DNA of 64,000 nt from Manihot esculenta (Eukaryota; Streptophyta; Magnoliopsida; Malpighiales; Euphorbiaceae): the NCBI RefSeq assembly GCF_001659605.2, contig NC_035163.2, positions 32,576,158 to 32,640,157 on the forward strand, read 5' to 3'. Shown here piece after piece: positions 21,392 to 35,840 of this stretch (position 1 is the first letter of the stretch; the number at the start of each line of letters is the position of its first letter). The notes below the pieces were generated by a model. It was not told the origin of the DNA and searched no databases. It was given only the letters and a program-made list of their open reading frames with translations. The translations under genes and the position numbers were made by a program.

Positions 21392-24300
21392 ATGTCCAGT
21401 TCTCGATTCATCCCTCGAAATGCTCTTTCGAAGACTCCACAACCACAAGACGAAGCAAACGAGAATGAATTCGAAAACTCGCTGAATTCAGCTCACTTTC
21501 CGCCTCCCAGAACACCACTAAACACTATCTCTGATCCATCTCAGTATCACACAGAGATTCATGAATCCGATTTCCTCTCCAAGGGTAAGCTCGAAAGAAT
21601 TCGAGCTGCTAGATTATCAAGCAAGAAATTTGAGCCTGTCGATAAAGCTGAAAGTTTTGGGACACCTAGGATTTCGATTCGTCATGGGAAAGCGCATTCG
21701 GAGCCCAATTCTTCACAGAATACTCCGGCGAGAAGTGGCTCCAGAGTTTCTCTCGGTGGAGCGGTCGGAGCTTATGCCGCTGGGTCTAGAAACACACACT
21801 TTAGTAAAGGAAAAGAAACGAGCTCTAGTAACAGGCTTTCAAGAGGGATATCCATAGAAAATTCTGATTTTTCAGTGGAAGCTCCGCATTTTGAGCTCAA
21901 TGAAGATCCTTCATTCTGGGCGGATCACAACGTACAGGTTTGTCCATTGTTTTATTTGAGGATTCGGTAGTACTGACTTTTTAGAAGACCATGTACCTGA
22001 AGAGAATTTTATGCCTTAGGTTCTGATAAGAATTCGGCCACTTAGTAACACGGAGACAGTTGCACAAGAGTATGGTCGGTGTTTGAGACAGGCGAGTGCA
22101 CAGACGTTAGTGTGGCTTGGTCATCCTGAGACCAGATTCACTTTTGATCACATAGCCTGCGAGACCATTTCCCAGGTGCTATATCGGTTATCATTTCCTT
22201 TGCAAATGAAAGATACTGCATAATGCGGGACTAAATTTCATTGTTTTTTTTTTCCTTATTAGAACCTTGTATGTGTATTTTAATTTGGAAAACCAGAAAT
22301 TGTTAATAAACAAACCTCAACATTATCTTTAGTTTGTTATATTCATGCTAAAGCTAAAGAGCAATGTACCTTTCTTATTTGTTAAATTGATTTTGATATA
22401 GGAAAAGCTATTCAGGGTCGTTGGGATACCTATGGTGGAGAACTGCATCTCAGGATATAACAGCTGTATGTTTGCTTATGGCCAGGTAAGGATTCTGTAT
22501 GTTCTATGCATTAGGATTTGGTGAATAGTATTCTAAAAAATGGTTTCGTTGCAGACCGGTAGTGGCAAAACATATACCATGATGGGTGAGATAAATCACC
22601 TGGAAGGCAACCTCAGTGAAGATTGCGGGATAACCCCTCGCATATTTGAGTATTTATTTTCAAGGATTAGAGAAGTATGTTAATAGTTTCTTCTGCTCTT
22701 TGACATATAGAATCTCCAAGTTAATTTGATGTTCTTTCCCTCTGCAATTTTTGGGTTAGGTGGGGAGGAGGTTTATTAACATGTTGCATATTTTTAGGAA
22801 GGAGATAGTAGGAAAAATGAAAAGTTAAGGTTCAGCTGCAAATGTTCTTTTCTGGAGATACACAATGAGCAAATAACAGATCTGTTAGAGCCTTCATCGA
22901 CCAATTTGCAAGTAACTCAAAATTTTCAATTGGATTCCTGGTTAGGCTTCTTTATTCATTTGTATGCGATAAATTCTAACACAATCTCCACCCCCTTATC
23001 ATAGCTAAGAGAAGATTTAAGGAAAGGTGTATACGTTGAAAACCTTACAGAATACGATGTAAAGACTGTTCATGATGTCAACAAGCTTCTGTCACAGGTG
23101 GTAAAATTTTTGCTGTATGATAATTTGTTATGTATTGCATGAACATGATTGATTACTTTATTTTCATGTACACAGGGTGCTGCAAACAGGAAAATGGCAG
23201 CAACCAACATGAACAGTGAAAGCAGTCGTTCTCATAGTGTTTTCACTTGTATCATTGAAAGCTTGTGGGAGAGAGATTCTATGAACCATTTTAGGTTTGC
23301 AAGATTAAATTTGGTAGATTTGGCTGGTTCTGAAAGGTAAGATCTCTACTTTTTACCATCATATTTTCACACTTAATGTATCTTCAGTGCTTGACTAAGT
23401 TTCTGTCAATTAGGCAGAAAAGCTCTGGTGCAGAAGGAGATCGCCTAAAAGAAGCAGCAAATATAAACAAATCTTTATCAACTCTAGGGTAATAAGATCA
23501 AATGCCTTTTCTTCAGTTATTTTCCTTTGAAGAATATAGCACTTATTAGCTCAACCTGAACCACCTTTAGTCAATCAATAACAATCTGAAGATAAAAGAA
23601 GGGCCATTATCATAAAATTTTTAAGCAAACCCATCTTTGGATGACTGGGGTATGTTGAAGCAATGCGCTATATGAAAATTCTGGATGAATTCATTACAAA
23701 CATTTTTGCCCAAGCAATTGGAGTGAACTATCACTAATGACTTTTTTTTAAAAAAGAATTTTCCTAGCTTTTTTACTTTTGTGTTCCCACCGTAATTGAT
23801 TTTTATTGTTAAATGGTTGAGCAAAAAGCTTGCACCTTCAAATGTTATAAAACACTATGGAAGCCGCTTACCTTCTAGGACAGTGACAAAGGTAGGTTGG
23901 TGTTTCCAAAGAGTGATTGATCAGCGATGATTATACTTTGATATTGTGACATTAATATTGAGTAAGATGACAGGCTTCATAAGCATTTATCAATTGTTTA
24001 TTTTTCCCTCCTTTTTCTTTTTCCATACAATTATGTCGTAGTTGAATTTTGAGTTGACTTCCTAAATTACTTCTTCAGGTTGGTGATAATGTCTTTGGTT
24101 GATTTGGCACATGGAAAACATAGACATGTTCCATACAGAGATTCTCGGCTGACGTTTCTACTTCAGGTTAAATAATATATATAGATTGTCTAGCTTTAAT
24201 AATTATCTGCATTTCACCATAACAAAAAGATAATGATTTTACATTTTTGAACGCAGGATTCTTTGGGTGGAAACTCGAAAACAACAATTATAGCAAATGT

Positions 24301-27300
24301 CAGCCCATCTATGTGGTCTGTATGAAAGCCAAATTTTTTGTTTGCATGAAATTCCTCACACTTTTTATTTATATAATTTTAAATTCTTTCTCTTCTTGCA
24401 GCTCTTCACAGGAAACACTAAGCACTCTGAAATTTGCCCAACGTGCAAAACTCATCCAAAATAATGTACTTAACCTTGATAGTAGCATATCTTTCAAATT
24501 TTGTGAAATAGCATGCGCTTGATTTTTTTTTCTCCATTTATCATATAGGCTAAAGTAAATGAAGATGCTTCTGGTGATGTTAGTACTCTTCAGCGGCAAA
24601 TCCAACAGTTAAAGGTAGATGTAGGAGTATGCTAACTTTTTGTTGGAAACCTGCTGACTATTGGATTTGTAACTGAAACATTTTTCAATGCTCATGCAGG
24701 ACCAACTGTCCTTTCTAATAAAGCATCATAACCTCAACACTTCTCTATCTAGTTGTGTGCCAAATTTTGAAGACTCTACATTGGCTATCTACCCTCAAAT
24801 GTATAATTCCTCAAAAGAAAATAGAGCAACAGATGGCCATAATTTAACAAATAGTGCATGCGAGAAGGTGAGATCTTCATATCTGTATTTGAATATTTGT
24901 TTTGTCAAAGGAAGTCTATATATTATTCTTTTTGTTTATTAGTTCTAATATCCCTTTGTCAGTTCAAATGCATGGAAGCTACCTTAGTTGGTTCACTTAG
25001 GAGAGAAAAGATGGCAGAAACGGCACTCCGGAAGTTAGAGGCTGAAATAGATCATGTGAAGCAATTTGTAAGTGCTTAAAACTTGCAATTCTATATTTTC
25101 TTATTTTCAGTTTCCCTCAGATTTAGGAGTCAGATTTTCAGAGTTGCGTTCATCTGTCTGGGAGTAGAAGCAAAAACGGTTGTTGCATTGGTTAATTTAC
25201 AGTTGAGGTGTCACTTGCAGGCTTTCCAAAAGGAGGAGGAATTGAAGCGAACCAGAATGATTCTACGATTTCGAGAGGAGAAAATTAAACAACTAGAGAT
25301 TTTAGTGGATGGTGCATTGCCTGTTGATCATTATCTCACGGAGGAAAACAAAGCTTTAAAGGAAGAGATTCTGCAACTTCAAGCGAGAATTGAAAAAAAT
25401 CCAGAATTGACACGTTTTGCTTTGGAAAATTTAAAACTTCTTGAGCAGCTTCAATTGTAAATACCATGAATGATAAGCTGATGCTCTAGATGGATTCTAT
25501 ATTTTATAGATATCCATGACTCATTTCACGTCTATTATTTCAGGTTTCAGAATTTTTATGAACAAGGAGAACGAGAAACACTGTTGGCTGAAGTCTCAGA
25601 ATTACGTGAGCAGGTTACTGGATATCTTCTTTTTTTTTCCCGTCCTTTTTAAATGGCTGCTCGGAATATCTGGGGTCACAATTTTTTCTCTTTGGAATGC
25701 AGCTTTTGGACATGCTTGAAAGAAAGCTTAAATGCTCCTCTGCATATGAGAATCAGGTAAAGCAATTACCAATTAATTTTGCAAATTTTTTTACATGCTT
25801 TGAATGCTTAATGTTTCTAATCAGTCCACACTTTGAGAGAACAGGATAACAATATTTTAGAAGAGTTGGAAGATTGCAGGAACATGAATTCCAAACTGAT
25901 GAGGTATTACCTTCAATCAGTTTGCTTTTTGTTGCATATTATGGTCTTTGCTGCGGCGCACTTCCCTTGATCACCCTCTTAGAAATAAAGTGCTAGCCAA
26001 GGAAATTTCTGGTGTTGATCCTTTGATGCCTTCTCAAATGTTCTCTTTGATTAATGCAATTGACTTTTAGCATTGTACTTCAGCTCTTGGAATAACTTGC
26101 AAACTTCCAAAGAGGTTGTTGGTGCAAGACATTGTTTTCGCCTGGTTCCATATTATTAAATTTGGGTAAGGTCTAATTCACCCAAAAAGCTAGCTCTATG
26201 GCCTAATATAAGGGGCACATTACCCTTTTCACAATCGATGTGAGATTTAACACACCCCTCATGCCCAGAATTTTACTGGTGCGTGACATATTTATGGAAG
26301 GCCCAACATCGGATGAGAGACTCTGATATCATTATTAAATTTGGGTTATTAAATTTGGGTCAGCTCTAACTCACTCCAAAAGCTGGGCCAGGCCTAACTC
26401 ACCCAAAAAGCTAGTTAGGGGGAGGAGAGCCTATGGCCCAATATAAGGGCACATTACCCTTTTCACAACCAATGTGGGATTCAACACATATAACTATATA
26501 AATTTCAGATAGCCCTTGCATAAAGATGTTGGTCCAGTTAATGTATGGAGGCCTTTTCTGTAGACTATTGAGCATGATTATCTCAATGCTGTTTGCCAAG
26601 TTTTCTGGTCATTTATACGTTCTCCAATTTTCTCTGCGAATTTTGTAGTTCCACTAGTCACTTTATTTCTTATTGTTTCCAAAAATAAAAATATTAAAAT
26701 AACAATAGTCAATTAAGGTGTCAACATTTTCTCCTTGTTCCTTTTTTGAATTTGTTTATGGTTATGCCTGCAGAGAAGTAGTAGAATTAAGAGGGGAACT
26801 GAAAAATTATTCAAGCTGTAATGAAGCTGCTCTTGTTAATGTAAGTATATATAACAGATAGTAATGAGATTGTCTGATTGATGACATGACATAGCCCTCA
26901 CTGTTAATTTGACATCCCTTGCAGGTAACAGATTCTTTTTCCAATCATACTGAGGAAATTAGGCATATAGATAAATGCTCATTGGTAACACTACATATAT
27001 GTTTTTGAGCTTGCTGTTCAAATTATTTTCATGTTGTTGTTTACCGTTGCATACGATGTCACATCTAGTCTTAGATATATCTGAATGAAGAAATTTATCA
27101 TTGATAATATTTTGCCTTTGTTTTGCTGGTTGATTTAATTTTTCCAACACTTTTGCAGGTTGAAACTGTATCGATTGTAAGTGAGTCTGGAGATGAGATG
27201 GCATCTTATAGGCTGGCAGATGATGCATATCTCAAAAACAAAAATAATTGGAAGATGGATACTAAATTCTTAATTGAACCAATGGAAACTGAGCATACCC

Positions 27301-30300
27301 ATCTATTTAAAGAACTGCCACTTAAACAGGAGCTGAATCCCCAGTTCATGGAAATCTTAAACAAGAAGGACAAAGTAGAAAGAGAATCTGTGCTTAAGGT
27401 TGGAAGTGAGTGTCTAGAATTACGAAATTCAGAAAAGCAGAATAAAAGTCTAGCAATGGAGGGTAGTGAAGATGTCAAAAGCATGGTGTTGCAAGCCAAG
27501 TTGGAGAAATTGACTAGAGACCTTGAGCAGGCAAGGATACTTAATTGCCAATATCAAGAGGCTCAGGCATCGAAATTATCTCATCAGCATCAAGTTGAAT
27601 TAATCCATGAACAGGTTGAGATAGAGACTGCAAGAGCAATTCTTCATTTACAGGAGGAGGTTACGGCCCTCCATTTAGAATTTAATGAGAAATTATCTTG
27701 CATGACCCAAGAAAACATGAGGCTAAGGAACACCATAGAGACTAAAGAGGAAGAAATAAGGATGCTTTGTGGGGAGTGGGAAAGGGCAACATTTGAATTA
27801 ACGAGCTTCCTTGTAGAAGGTTCAAAATCCCTTGAAGATGCCTCAGGTCAGATTGACAGTATAATCTGTTCATTTCCTCAAGTTAATGTTTGGATTAGAG
27901 AACACGTGGAGAGGGCTGCCAGAGCTTGCATTGACAAGGAGGAAGCAATTTTACGGCTAGAGAAAAGCTTGGAAGATGCACAGGAGATGGTGATAGAAAT
28001 GGAGCTGAAGTTAAATTCCTTGAAGGATGCCACAATGGCTTTGAACGGATTTCCTCAATCCGACACTGATCAAAGCATGGGAGAGGCAATCAACTTGGGT
28101 TTGCTGTTAAATGAGAAGAGCAACACGATAAAAATGCTAGAGAGTAAACTCAAAGTTCAGGAGAATCACAATATTGAAGCAGAAAAACGTGCCCATGCCG
28201 CATTGCTGGTGGTGAAATGGCTGTCTGACCATCACAAGGTTTCTTCCAGTAATGACATTGGAAGAGGTATTCACATCTCAGAACTCTCTTCTCCCACTGA
28301 AATGGGCAACCATAAGATTCTTGAGATTAAAGATGATTCTAATGCTTTGACTGTGGAAGATATTGAGGCTCACGAGGATTTGGAAAGTTTAGTTTTGGAG
28401 TCTGAAAATGCAATTAATTCATGTTACATGGATGTAGATCTTCATATATCAGCCCTCCGAACAGATGTTCTTCAAGCTTCTACCACATACACTAAGTGGT
28501 TTAAAGCCTTGGTGAATGAAATTCAGGAGTTGAAGTGTAAATTTATGGAACTAAAGGAAAGTAATACAGGTTTTCAGTCTTCTATAATAAAATTTCAAGC
28601 ATCAGAATCACTTGAGCTTCAAAAGTTTGAGAACCAGTTGCATGTTCTGTGTACAATAAGGGATGAACTTGCTATGATGAATGAAAGGCTTAAAATCATT
28701 GATGATTTTCTTAACAAAAAAATAAATGCACATGGCTATGCATTAATGGACGAATATTTAACAGAAGCAGAAGGCTGGAGTGCTGATAATTGTTTGTCAG
28801 GTTATTCCACATCTGGTTCTGAATTTTCAAATGAAAGTGCTATTTTAGGGAATCAATTGGATGGATTCTCACAGACATGCTGCTCTAAGTTAAATGGGAG
28901 GATACATAAACAGATGGTGGATCTGAAACTTCAAACAGACTCATCAGTTCAATCTGGATCAGAAAGTTCAAAGAAGCTGTTCGAAAAATTATCTCATGAT
29001 GAAGCAGTGACATTCTGCCTGAGAAAAGAGCTGGATATGGCATTTGATGCATTCAACAAACTGTATATTCAACTAACCACAATTTTCGATGAGACTGATG
29101 TTGTGAATATCTCTTACACAGTAGGTAAGTATTGTTCTGACTATCTCTAGATAATCATGAAAATATTACGTTAAGTTTGGTCCTAATGAGCAATTATATG
29201 ACAGAGAGGAACAAAATGGTCCATTCTTTTGGCATGATGATGGAGATGGAAGAAGCCTCCAGTCATAATGCCAGAAAGGTACAGATTTATTTCAAATGGT
29301 GAATTTCATCTATGTCATTTGCAGTTTTTCTAAAACTAAATATCAAAGTGGGTATCTTCGGTTTGATCATTTCTCATCTTTTATAAGACAAGAAAAATCA
29401 CTAACCTTAAATTATGTGCAATATTTTGTAGGTAGTCACTGATGACGAGGTTAGTCATGCTAGTATTTTCTTAAGCAAATGTGAGGAAGCCAATGAGGCA
29501 ATGAAAGAAGCTGATCACATGTTGAATGCACTGCTAAAAGCTAATGAAAATACAAAACAATTGAATGGTATGTGGAAGCAAGCTAGTGAAGAACTGATGA
29601 TGGAGAGATCACAACTACTTGAAGAAAATGAGCTACTTAAGTCTTCAATTTGTTTGAAAGAAGAAGAGAACAAATTATTACTGGATGAAATTTCTCATGG
29701 TCTGGTAGAAATAGTAAACTGTGTGTCTCTACTTGAAGGCAGTTTTCTGCAAATGCAGAGAGAAGTGGAAGACAGATGTAAGGTTTTATATTCAGATCTC
29801 TTATCTATGGGAAAAGATATACTTCACTTTTTTGGCAGCTCAAGTTCATCACTTGAAGATATTTTCTCTGATATAATGGAGAAGGAATTTGCCCTTTCTG
29901 TGATGTACCATTGTGTTGTAGAAGAGGCTATCCACAAAATTCCGCGATTTAATTTAAGATCAGGAATTCACCCAGTTGAGCAGCCAGAATGTCAGCCAAT
30001 AATAAATGCTTTTCATAAAGTTCGTTCCAGTGGACAAGATGATATTATGATTTCCAATAAAAATGTTACTAAGGGAGAGGAATTGGTCACAGACTTGGAA
30101 GGAGGAGTGCTGGGGGTATCATATGATAATATGGTATATGAAAATGTGTCTCTTAAGAAAGAATTGGAAAGGAAAGAAGTTTTATTGAAGGGTTTGCTTT
30201 TTGATTTTAGCTTGCTGCAAGAAATAGCCTCAAATAAGAAGGACATCAAAGATGAAACTGAAATGCTAATTTTGGCTTTAAGTGAAGTTCGACATGAGCT

Positions 30301-33300
30301 ACAGTTGAGAACAAGTCAGCTTGATAGCCTGCTGGTTCAATATAAAAAAATTGAAGGCCAACTGGCTGATACTGAAGATGCTTTATTCATTTCGAAGTCC
30401 GAGCTTATGCATGCTAATGAAAGATTAGATACTTTGTCGGACCAAAATTCTGAGTTAAGGATCCTTCTAAAAGATCTCTATCTCAAAAGATCTCAAGCTG
30501 AAGAACAATTGGCAGAACAAATGGAAGTTGTCAGAGGGCTGGAACAGGAAATTATTCACTTAAATTCTTCTCTGGACAGAAAATTGTGCTCTTCAGTTGA
30601 AGGCCCTGAGGAAGACCTATTAAAGGTCATTAATGAGAGAGAGAAACTCCGTGAAGAGGTTTGCTCCTTGAATGATAAGCTTGAGGTGACATGTGCATTA
30701 GTAGATGAAAAGGAAGCTATTGCTGTTGAAGCGCGGCAGGCATGTACTTTACAACCGATTCTTTCAAAGATGAAGCACTTGATTTTTAGTAATATGCCAT
30801 CTGTATTTTAATTTTACAGGAGTCAGAGGCAAGTAAAATATATGCTGAACAGAAGGAAGAAGAGGTCAAGATTTTAGAACATTCTGTTGAAGAGCTTGAA
30901 TGTACCATAAACGTACTGGAGAAGAAGGTTAGTTTCTTGGTTATTAAGAGTACAAATGGTAGTGATGAAAAACAATGTAGGAGAGGAGCTGGCTTTAGAT
31001 AATTTTTCACTTAAAAATACAATGGCAAACTAAGTATAGATTTTATGCCTACTGAAATTGTATAATGCTTTTGGCTATATTTCCCTTATTATGTCTAAAG
31101 CAACTGAAATTCCGTGTTTCCTTCGATCAGGTATATGAAATGGATGAGGAGGTAGAAAGACATAGGTTGATTAGGGAATCATTAGAACTGGAACTCCAAG
31201 CTTTGAGACACAGATTATCAACAGTCGATAACTTCCCTGACACTTTGGCTGCTGATAACACGTATTCTTCACAAAACGAAGATATCATTTGGTTTGGAAT
31301 ATTGCTTTCTTTGTTGATGTAAAACACTGGTTTCTTCGTATCCTTAGATTTTGAAATATTTTTTTGTTCAGGCAATACAGTAAACTGGAACTGCATGAGG
31401 CACATAATCAGATACGACTTCTTGAGAGGGATATTGCAGAAAAGGATAAAGAGGTGTGCTCTTGTCTTGCTGCTAATTTACAACCTTCTACTAAAAATTT
31501 TCTTGGCTTGTGCAATATATACTTAATATCATCTAGTTCAAAATTTTTAATATTGAAATTTTGTTAATATTTTGAAGATCAAGCAATGCAAAGAGTACAT
31601 CTCTGAACTCGTCTTGCATTCCGAGGCCCAGGCATCACAATACCAAGAGAAGGTATTTTTCAATATCTGAACCCATATTTCTTATGCCATTAACTTTACC
31701 ATATAGAAGTATTAACCTGGTCTAATATGAAATATGCCTTTTAGCACTGTTTCCAGAAAACCATTTCATGGAATTGTATAATGATGAACAGATTTAATAA
31801 TTCAATGTCCTGTTTGTAAAATCAACATCTTGTCTTTTGGAACATAAAGTTGAGTGCAATGTTTAATGTTACATAAAAATTGCCTCGATATTAATACTGA
31901 ACTGAAGCCAAAGAGATGAATCCAATATTTCATTATTAATGATACGTAATATATTGCTATATCCTACACGTTTAGCAAATTATTTTTTACCAATTCACGA
32001 TTTTAATGTTTGGGGAGGAAGTTAGATGTCCTGCTCGTCATACCATTTTTTTTTTCATTCATCTGGTAACTTTCTTCCACACATTTTGAACAGTACAAGA
32101 CTTTAGAAGCCATGGCTCATGAAGTTAAAATAGGTTTATCAAATTCAACATCAGCAGCACCTGCACAGGGTAGAAGTGAGAAAAGCTCAGTGAGAACAAG
32201 GGGCTCAAGCTCACCATTTAGATGCATTTCAAATTTGGTTCAGCAGATGAATTTGGAGAAGGATCAGGAATTATCAGCGACAAGGCTTCGCATAGAAGAG
32301 CTAGAAGCAGTGTTGGCTAGTCGGCAAAAGGAGGTTAAGTGCAATTTAGTTTATAATGTCAGAGTTTATAAGTCTCATAAACATTCCGCTTTTAGAATTT
32401 CTTGACAACATAGCTACAACAAAAATTCAAAACCTTTTATGGTCAAAGTTCTCAAATATCAACACCACAATTGCTTATCTTCAATCCATTCCTCTGTGAG
32501 CTAAACAAAATTGTTATCGATTTCTATTGATCCTGATATTATTTGTCCTCTCTCCTGCACTCACACAAACGAGCTCATATAGACAGCGGATACTGTGTCC
32601 AAGATGAAAATATTCAAGCAAGCATTAGCTAATAAAAAGAAAATTGACTCGATTTATACTGGATCAGGCATGTTCGTTAAATGCAAGACTGGCTGCAGCA
32701 GAAAGCATGACACATGACGTCATCCGTGATTTACTTGGTGTCAAATTGGATATGACTAACTATGCGGTAAGCTTTTCCACCCATCAATTCTAAGTCGGGA
32801 ATGTCAAGCTGCATTGCTCAATCAATTGTGTGCATCTTTCCAGAATTTGATTGAGCAGCATCAGGTCCAGAAATTAGTGGAGGCAGCTCATCTGCAGACA
32901 GAAGAGTTCCAGGCAATGGTACAAGTATCACAAAAATTTTGTAGATTGTTTATTTGATTACTTTGGAACATTAATTACTATTGTTTTTCATCATATTAGG
33001 AGCAAGAAATCCTGAACCTCAGGAGACAGATTAATGATCTCATCGAGGAAAAAGAGAGGTCAGGTCCTCCACAATCTGAAATCATGTTTGAATGATCTTT
33101 CCTTTCTATTGCAACCACTTCATTAATACGAAATCTGAATCAGAAGACAATTTCCTAAGTCCTAAATATGAATACAAATACAAAAAAGTGAAAATGGAAA
33201 AAGAAAGAGACTTGGTATTTGGTAAAGTATCTCCATAGATTTAATATAGCGTTGCTTCAGTCTTATATGTCTTAACTCTCAAATGCTTCTTGTAACTGCA

Positions 33301-33881
33301 GTTGCATGTCTGAAATAAATAAGAAAGTAGCAGATATACTTGCTGCTCAGATCACTGTAGAGCAACTGCAGGAGCGGGATCAGTTGCTTTCTGCACAGAA
33401 TGAAATGTTGAAGGTGTAGATAGTCAAGAAAACCTTTTTCCCTATGCCCATTATAATATTACTGAAATAAGTCGGTTTTCATGAATTTGTTGGATCATAT
33501 TTTCTGCTATATTTTTCCCACAGATGGACAAAACCAATCTACTGAGAAGAGTTGCAGAACTGGATGAGATGGTAAAAACCCTTCTTGGAAAACAAAGTAG
33601 CCAACAGCAGATTCAACAGGCATCAAAAACTAAGGCATGTGTCTGCATTGCCATATTTTCAAATTCTCGACTACTTCCTACACATTGAGTTAAAAAACTT
33701 AATGATCTAGCAGGAGAATAGCATGTTGAAAATGGGGGATGCTGATTTAAGCAAGAGGCTAGCAAACTCGGAAAAGCTTCTTAATCGGGTGAATGATGAA
33801 CTTGCTCAGTACCGCAGATTTAGCAGAAATCATCCACACGTCAAAAACTATGGGCATGGCTCGGAATTTAAACAGAGGTAG
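21392..33881 (+). CDS. KIN12: KIN-12 class phragmoplast kinesin (POK-like), 34 exons, 2360 aa
   Basis: Plus-end kinesin of a plant class acting at the phragmoplast/division plane. Exons: 21392-21937, 22020-22175, 22402-22485, 22555-22674, 22798-22911, 23005-23097, 23176-23336, 23414-23488, 24079-24166, 24257-24315, 24402-24465, 24549-24614, 24700-24867, 24963-25067, 25221-25456, 25544-25613, 25703-25756, 25845-25903, 26774-26840, 26925-26984, 27159-29124, 29205-29278, 29432-30739, 30820-30927, 31131-31291, 31372-31453, 31578-31652, 32094-32333, 32668-32766, 32844-32918, 33000-33058, 33302-33413, 33524-33634, 33714-33881; all phases fit. The motor is about residues 181-525 ([13 protein letters not shown]-loop GQTGSGKT about 261-268, SSRSHS, DLAGSE). 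About 1800 residues of coiled coil follow, with the KIN-12 phrases [20 protein letters not shown] and [18 protein letters not shown]. Introns 23 and 33 appear to use GC donors. Length lies between Arabidopsis POK1 and POK2 as I recall them, so the exact orthologue is open. Confidence 0.9.
26145..26490. repeat. Tandem dispersed-repeat copies in KIN-12 intron 18
   Basis: Two imperfect copies, one from about 26158 and one from about 26347, share AAATTTGGGT, CACCCAAAAAGCTAG, ATATAAGG, CACATTACCCTTTTCACAA and TGTGRGAT. Between them is CTCTGATATCATTATTAAAT, close to a tRNA-Met-type PBS complement. Repeats of this text are widespread in plant genomes. They explain the unusual length (870 bp) of this intron. 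Confidence 0.65.
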
Positions 33882-35840
33882 GTGAGGTCCTCAGGAATGA
33901 CGCGCCTTCTTTCTTTTTCTTTTTCTTTTGGTATAGGTTTCAGCTAAAGTCACCAAATAGCTTTTGCATTCAACCAAAAATCATCCATGCCAAAATTGGG
34001 GGAGCTTACAGGGAGTGTGAATGCCTGCCATGTGGTTTGGCCCCGAGAAACATGTCACACATGGAAAGTTACTTAAACGATGCGTGCGCAAATCTAATAT
34101 TTGTAATTGTGCAGTCAATGGGTTATTTTTATTTTTTTAATTTGTTTAGAATTGTGGTAGAAATAGAATCAATGGTGTTTTACAGATTAAGAATACGGTG
34201 GGAAGCCAAAACAGGTAAAGAGAATATCAATGATTGGGGAAACTGGGGCGATGGCCATTCCTCCACCCCCTATCGAGGAGAAAATAAATGGTATACTACC
34301 CCTCTTCTACGTCGGGTGCAAATAAAGCGCATCCAAATTTCGAAATTTTTTCAATATCAATAAATTAAAATTTATTTTATTTTAAAATAATCAAAACAGT
34401 TTTAAATAATTATAAATAGTTTGATTTATTTATAACTCTAATAAATTATACTTTAAAAATAATAAATTTTAAATTAAATAAAAATTAAATTTTAATTAAA
34501 TAAATAATATAAATTAACTTGTGAATCTATAAATAAATGGATTCTCAAATTTTAAAAAATTAAATATATTCAATAAATTTTATAATTAGGTCAAACTTGA
34601 TTTATTTAGTAAATTAATTGAATTAAATTGAAGTTTAAGATTTAAATAGAAGCACTCATTGAGAGTTTGATGTTATTATTATTATTATTTACAACTAAGA
34701 TATGGCACTATAATAATAGTTAATATTAAAATAGATAAAGAAATTGATATTCAAATTCTTTTCACTCCCTACATCGCCTAATAGATAAGAGGAAGAAAAG
34801 ATTGATCAAATAGATAGATGATATTTCTCTGTATGGGTAGAAAAAATAAAATCTCTAATTAAAAAAAGGCTAGTAATTTATTTCATTCTTTTAAAAGAAA
34901 AAAATTATTTTCCTTGGATCCCTTTCCGCGTTAAACCGATTCACCATTACATTGAGTTGAAATCAGAAGTAAAGTTGAAAGGCAACCCCTATTTTGGTCA
35001 TAACCAGGCCAAGCGTCAATGTAGTGAGTAATCTCTCCGCTTGGTTTTCGAGTATTGTTTCAGTTTTAGAAAATGTATATACATATATAAATAAATATGT
35101 ACATTCTACTTAATTTATCATTCTAAGTTTCATCAGTTACTAAATTTTCTTAAATATCTTTAAAACGAGACGAAAATAGTTCAGGATTAGGGCACCGTCT
35201 CTTCATTTCTTGTGCAAAAATATATAATATAAAATAATTCTTCACCGTCTCTTTCTATAAAATCTCTCCGCTTGATCATTGACAGTGACAACGCAATTTC
35301 CCATTCAAGTAAATGATTTAGATGACTATAGCAAATCAAAACCACCCGTAGTAGATGAACTTCACCAATTAATTCGTCTTCCAATAACCTTTCATATTTT
35401 TCAGCATTAGCACTGTAACTGCAGATCACAGACTGCTACCCAATCAGAACAATGGTAAGATGGAATTTTCAATAACTGTCACTTGATTAACTGAAATTGA
35501 GCAAAGTACTCTGGGAAGAGCAATTATAGAAGAATGAAAGTCAAAGATACCCTGTTTTGATCAAGAACCATTCCTTTTTCATTCCATTACTCTATGCCAG
35601 CTACAAATTAACTAGCGTTTTAAAAGGAATATCACATGTAAACATTCCAATTTCCTATTATCCTGCCTCCAACTTGGTCACTACAAAACCTGACATAACA
35701 TGTTAGCTGATATAAAACAACAATTAGCAAGCCCGATGAACAGCAGACCTGCTGATTCCATCTAACATTCACATCAAATTTACAGAATGACTGATCAAAG
35801 CCATGAATGCATGCAATCCCTCTCTATTCTCCTCATACTG
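33882..35840. other. Intergenic, convergent 3' ends of KIN-12 and CAMTA
   Basis: Contains the 3' UTR of the kinesin (candidate AATAAA near 34282 and 34322) and of the CAMTA gene on minus. 34360-34760 is AT-rich with a short TTA/TTG microsatellite near 34671-34689. No further gene is supported. Confidence 0.6.

Noticed and set aside
25904..26773. Possible extra exon in the 870-bp kinesin intron 18
   Set aside because: Flanking exons join in phase and the interior is repeat sequence.
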